Positions 8,769 to 12,044 of a stretch of 12,044 nucleotides of DNA are shown piece by piece (within the stretch, counting starts at the first letter, position 1; every line of letters starts with the position of its first letter). The notes beneath the pieces were generated by a model. The model worked only from the letters and a program-made list of their open reading frames with translations. It was not told the origin of the DNA and ran no database searches. A program made the position numbers and the translations under genes. The DNA comes from Conidiobolus incongruus B7586 (lineage: Eukaryota; Entomophthoromycota; Entomophthoromycetes; Entomophthorales; Conidiobolaceae), in assembly GCA_000697335.1 (NCBI GenBank), contig JNEM01015112.1, forward strand, positions 1 through 12,044, given 5' to 3'.

Positions 8769-9599
8769 TTGTATTATTAAAATATTTTTATATTGGGTAT
8801 TATTATTTATATTACTACAATATAAATTAATTTATTTGAATTTTTTTTTAATAGTTTTTATTAATTTCATATTTTTTATAATAATTTTATATTAAATTAA
8901 TCAGATATCATTTATAATTATTTAATAAGTTTAAATAATGAAATAATATAAATTAAATTTATTGATAATATTATCACTTGATATTTGAACATGTTAATAT
9001 CATCTAATAATTATAATATCTTACATTTTTATTTAAAAGTAAACTGTTTTTGACAATATTACAATATAAATCTAATGTATTTTAATTTGAAAATTGTTAT
9101 AACCATCCTTAGATTTTTTTTATTTTTAAAATCACTTTCAAAAATGGATAAGTATTAATTTAATGAAAAGAAATTCTAAAGAATTCTAGTATATATAATA
9201 TTCAAGTTAAGAACTCATTGTATTAAAAAAAATTATTTTTTTTATCAATTATATGTCATATAATACAAAATATCAAATATATTTGAAAATATTTTAGAAA
9301 TTTATTACCATGTTACATTAATCTAATTATTAAATAATATGTAGATTTATTCTAATATTAATTCAAAGTTCATTTAATTTTTTATTTATTTAAAGATTAT
9401 TTAAAAATTAAAATCAGAAATGGTGAATATAATTTCTATTTGTTACATAGATATATATCATTCTTCAAATCATATTATGTGTAAAATAATAATATTTCCA
9501 TTGGATAATATATTGGAGTGAAAAATTTATATATTAAAATATCTGAAGATTGATAGTAAATAATTGAAAATTCATTTTAATAAATTAAATCTTTGGAAT
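8769..9599. other. AT-rich spacer between convergent SEM1 and HIS7
   Basis: About 830 bp, nearly all A and T, with short poly-A/T runs and no open frame of note. It should contain both transcripts' 3' ends. On the minus strand an ATTAAA occurs shortly after the HIS7 stop. Nothing else is recognisable. Confidence 0.6.
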
Positions 9600-11247
9600 C
9601 TATATAGGTCTTATGGAAAGTCCCTTATCTATCAAATGAGTTTTAACATCTTGGATTGGAACTTCTTGTCGATGGAAAATGCCAGCAGCTAGGGCAGCAT
9701 CCACATTGGTTTTAGCGAATACTTCCGAAAAGTGTTCGACTTTGCCAGCGCCACTACTCGCAATCACTGGAATACTGACAGCTTGCTTCACTTGGTTGAT
9801 GAGTGCGATATCATAACCGGAATTAGTACCGTCTTGGTCGATACAGTTTAATAGGATTTCACCAGCGCCTAAGGCTTCACAAGCTTTGACAAGTTGGACG
9901 ACATCGAGATCTCGAAATTCGCGACCTCCTTTGATGGAGCATTGGTACCAGCAGTATTTCTTGCCGTCAGCATCCGGTTTGATGGCTTCGACAGTAGCAT
10001 GAGTAGTTTCTGATGGATGATTGACATACACTCTGCGAGGATCTACAGAAATAACTACAGCTTGATTACCATACACTTTAGAAATTGACTCAATGGCAGA
10101 GGTACCATCGGGTTTGGACCCGTTCTTATAGTAATTTTCGGCGGCAATCACTGCATCGCCACCAATGGATACCTTGTCTGCACCTGATCTGAAGTAAGTT
10201 CCAGCAACTTCGTGAGCTGGGTGTACTGTGCCGTCAGGGTCGACAAACTCGCGAATACCACCACCAATTGTGAGAGGAATGAATACTTGCTTGGATGTCA
10301 ATTCAAGTACTTGCAACATGGGTAAATCTTTGAGAGGAGAGTTGCGGAAACTGGTGATGTTGAGGAATGTGACCTCATCAGCACCTTCATTGAAGTAGCG
10401 AGTTGCCAGTTCAACAGGTTTTCCAAGGTTGCGCACTTCATTGTTTTCTTTTTCGCGTACATCATACTGATCACCTTTGGTGACGACGAGATCTCCTTGA
10501 TCATTGGTTCTTACGTCGAGACAAGCTATTACACGTTTGGTGAGAGGATTTGTTAAAGGTTTGAGTATAAATGGACTGACTGGTAGTTCATTACTAGTAG
10601 TACCTGCTAAAAACCAGTGAATGAGCTGAAGGCCTGCAAATCCACTCTTCTCAGGGTGGAATTGAGTAGCCAATAATGACCCTTTCCTCACAGAACTGAT
10701 AAAAGTTTCATCCTCGTAAACCGTAGTACTAAAAGTCCAATCCTTCAAACTCTCATCATATTTGACAGCATATGAATGAACAAAGTAATAATACTGATTG
10801 AACATAGCACCATCTCCAACCATTTCAGTGTAATTCCAGCCCATATGAGGCACTGACTTGCCACTCGCGTCAAATTTCGTCACGGTGCCAGGAATAATAC
10901 CAAGACCTGGTGTTTCTTTAAATTCCTCAGAACTTTGAAACAAGCATTGCATCCCAACGCAAATTCCGAAGAATTTTTTACCACTTTGAATGTATTTCTT
11001 TAGAGGTTCGATAAATCCTTTAACATGGAGGGATTTCATAGCTGTGCCAAAGTTTCCAACTCCTGGAAAAATAATTTGCTATAATTTGATCAGATTTTAG
11101 ATAATAAATGAAATATAATAAATTTACTTCAGCTTTCTCGAAATCTTCAACGTTTTGAATAGGTTGAATTTGGTAACCTAACTTTTCTACAGCATTTAAT
11201 AAACTTCGGACATTGCCACCTCCATAATCTAAGAGATATAAAGACAT
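9600..11247 (-). CDS. HIS7: Imidazole glycerol phosphate synthase, fused glutaminase-cyclase
   Basis: Converts PRFAR plus glutamine to imidazole glycerol phosphate, AICAR and glutamate, the fifth step of histidine synthesis; AICAR feeds purine synthesis. There are two exons, 11247-11128 (40 codons) and 11078-9600. The 49-nt intron at 11127-11079 has a GTAAAT donor and TATAG acceptor and falls between codons, giving GKL... QIIFPGVGNFG across the join region of the glutaminase. The product is 532 residues; the budding-yeast enzyme is 552. The N-terminal class-I glutaminase has GICVGMQ with nucleophile Cys80, and His181 and Glu183 in ATQFHPEKSG. A short linker leads to the (beta/alpha)8 cyclase from about residue 220, with catalytic Asp228 (ACLDVRTND) and Asp386 (SVDPRRV) and phosphate-binding loops PLTIGGGI and ASSGAG. 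All key residues are present, so it appears functional. An ATG with A at -3 starts the frame. Two TGACTCA sites lie upstream. Confidence 0.97.
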
Positions 11248-12044
11248 TTTTTTATAAAATAGCTATTAATATTTTATTAATTGATAACTTAAAATAAATT
11301 ATTTGGATAATTTTTAATTTAATATTCTTTTATATTTTTTTTAAAAAAATTAATTACTTAAAACTAATATTTATATCTTTAATTGATTAATTAAAGAATT
11401 AAGGGTTTTCTTATTTTCTCATTTAAATCAGTCCATCAATCCATTTAATCAATAGATAAAATTTAGGAAATTTATTGACATCATTTGATGAATTTAGTAA
11501 TCTTAGGTCTATGAGTACATTTAAAATATTTGAGGTTACTAAAATTATCCATATTATCCAAATTGATTATCACTTTGACTCATTAAAAAAAATACTGAGT
11601 CATTGATTGCATATTAGAATTTTCTAATTGTATTACACAAAGTTTCTTTATTATTTTTCGAAATATAACTTAGAAAAATAGTATATAAATATTGAAATTT
11701 TATCAAATTTTAATAGAATCAATAATTAATGATAAGAGATTCCAAAATATTTATTTACATGAAAATGCATGATCATTTTTTAATGTTAATTCTTTTTATT
11801 TTATATTTTTAATATTAACATTTTAAATTATTTAATATATTCGATATTATTTTAGGAAATAATTTTATTCTTAACTATTTTCAATATCTAGTTAGAATAA
11901 GTTATTGATAAAGTAATTAAATAATTTTTTTGATTTTAGAATAGTATACATACTATAAATATTATAATCAATATTAATTCTTAATAATTGTGAATAATTT
12001 AAATATTAGACAATCATTTATATAATATAAATTAATATTAATTA
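11248..12044. other. HIS7 upstream region and AT-rich spacer to the window edge
   Basis: Apart from the motif pair at 11576-11602, no gene or element is seen. No upstream ATG lies within roughly the first 50 bases before the HIS7 start on the minus strand. The stretch beyond 11610 is almost pure A+T with no open frame, so the next gene lies outside the window. Confidence 0.5.
11576..11602 (-). promoter_or_regulatory. Inverted pair of TGACTCA (Gcn4/AP-1-type bZIP) motifs upstream of HIS7
   Basis: TGACTCA occurs at 11576-11582 on the plus strand and again, as TGAGTCA, at 11596-11602. Both are perfect 7-mers, 20 bases centre to centre, about 329 and 349 bp upstream of the HIS7 start. Gcn4/CPC1 bZIP activators bind this word at amino-acid-synthesis genes, and in budding yeast HIS7 itself is driven by two such sites. 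The sequence shows the words and their position. Binding here is inference. Confidence 0.65.

Noticed and set aside
10298-10504. Minus-strand open frame within HIS7
   Set aside because: It is an alternative frame of the cyclase domain of HIS7, without independent support.

Overview
The window is nuclear DNA from an intron-bearing, very AT-rich eukaryote, most likely an early-diverging (zygosporic or chytrid-grade) fungus. Three observations support this. The histidine gene is the fused HisH-HisF (HIS7) form found in fungi and plants. Coding segments have clearly higher GC than the spacers, which are almost pure A+T. Introns are short (49-79 nt), with GTA donors and mostly TTAG or ATAG acceptors. 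Conidiobolus-like Entomophthoromycotina would fit, but the sequence alone does not prove it.

Layout. About 54-1110 is a decayed mariner-family DNA transposon. At 1797-2881 (minus) lies an intact ten-exon ARL1 small-GTPase gene with a split start and two tiny exons. From 2882 to 5166 there is mostly AT-rich spacer with a small F-box-like fragment (minus), unassigned higher-GC relics and simple repeats. At 5167-5644 (plus) is a dead BTB/POZ-domain gene. About 5855-6895 is a second, more decayed mariner copy in the same orientation as the first. At 7583-8173 (plus) is a single-exon four-helix membrane protein with claudin-type loop features. At 8502-8768 (plus) is the proteasome-lid and mRNA-export subunit SEM1/DSS1. 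At 9600-11247 (minus) is HIS7 with one 49-nt intron, and about 330-355 bp upstream of its start sits an inverted pair of perfect TGACTCA motifs.

The genes do not form a cluster or pathway. ARL1 (Golgi traffic), SEM1 (proteasome/TREX-2) and HIS7 (histidine synthesis) are housekeeping genes separated by AT-rich spacers, and SEM1 and HIS7 are convergent. The most informative signals are the Gcn4-type pair at HIS7, the unusual exon structure of ARL1, and the transition-only style of decay in the mariner copies, which resembles repeat-induced point mutation. I saw no convincing new multi-gene system.
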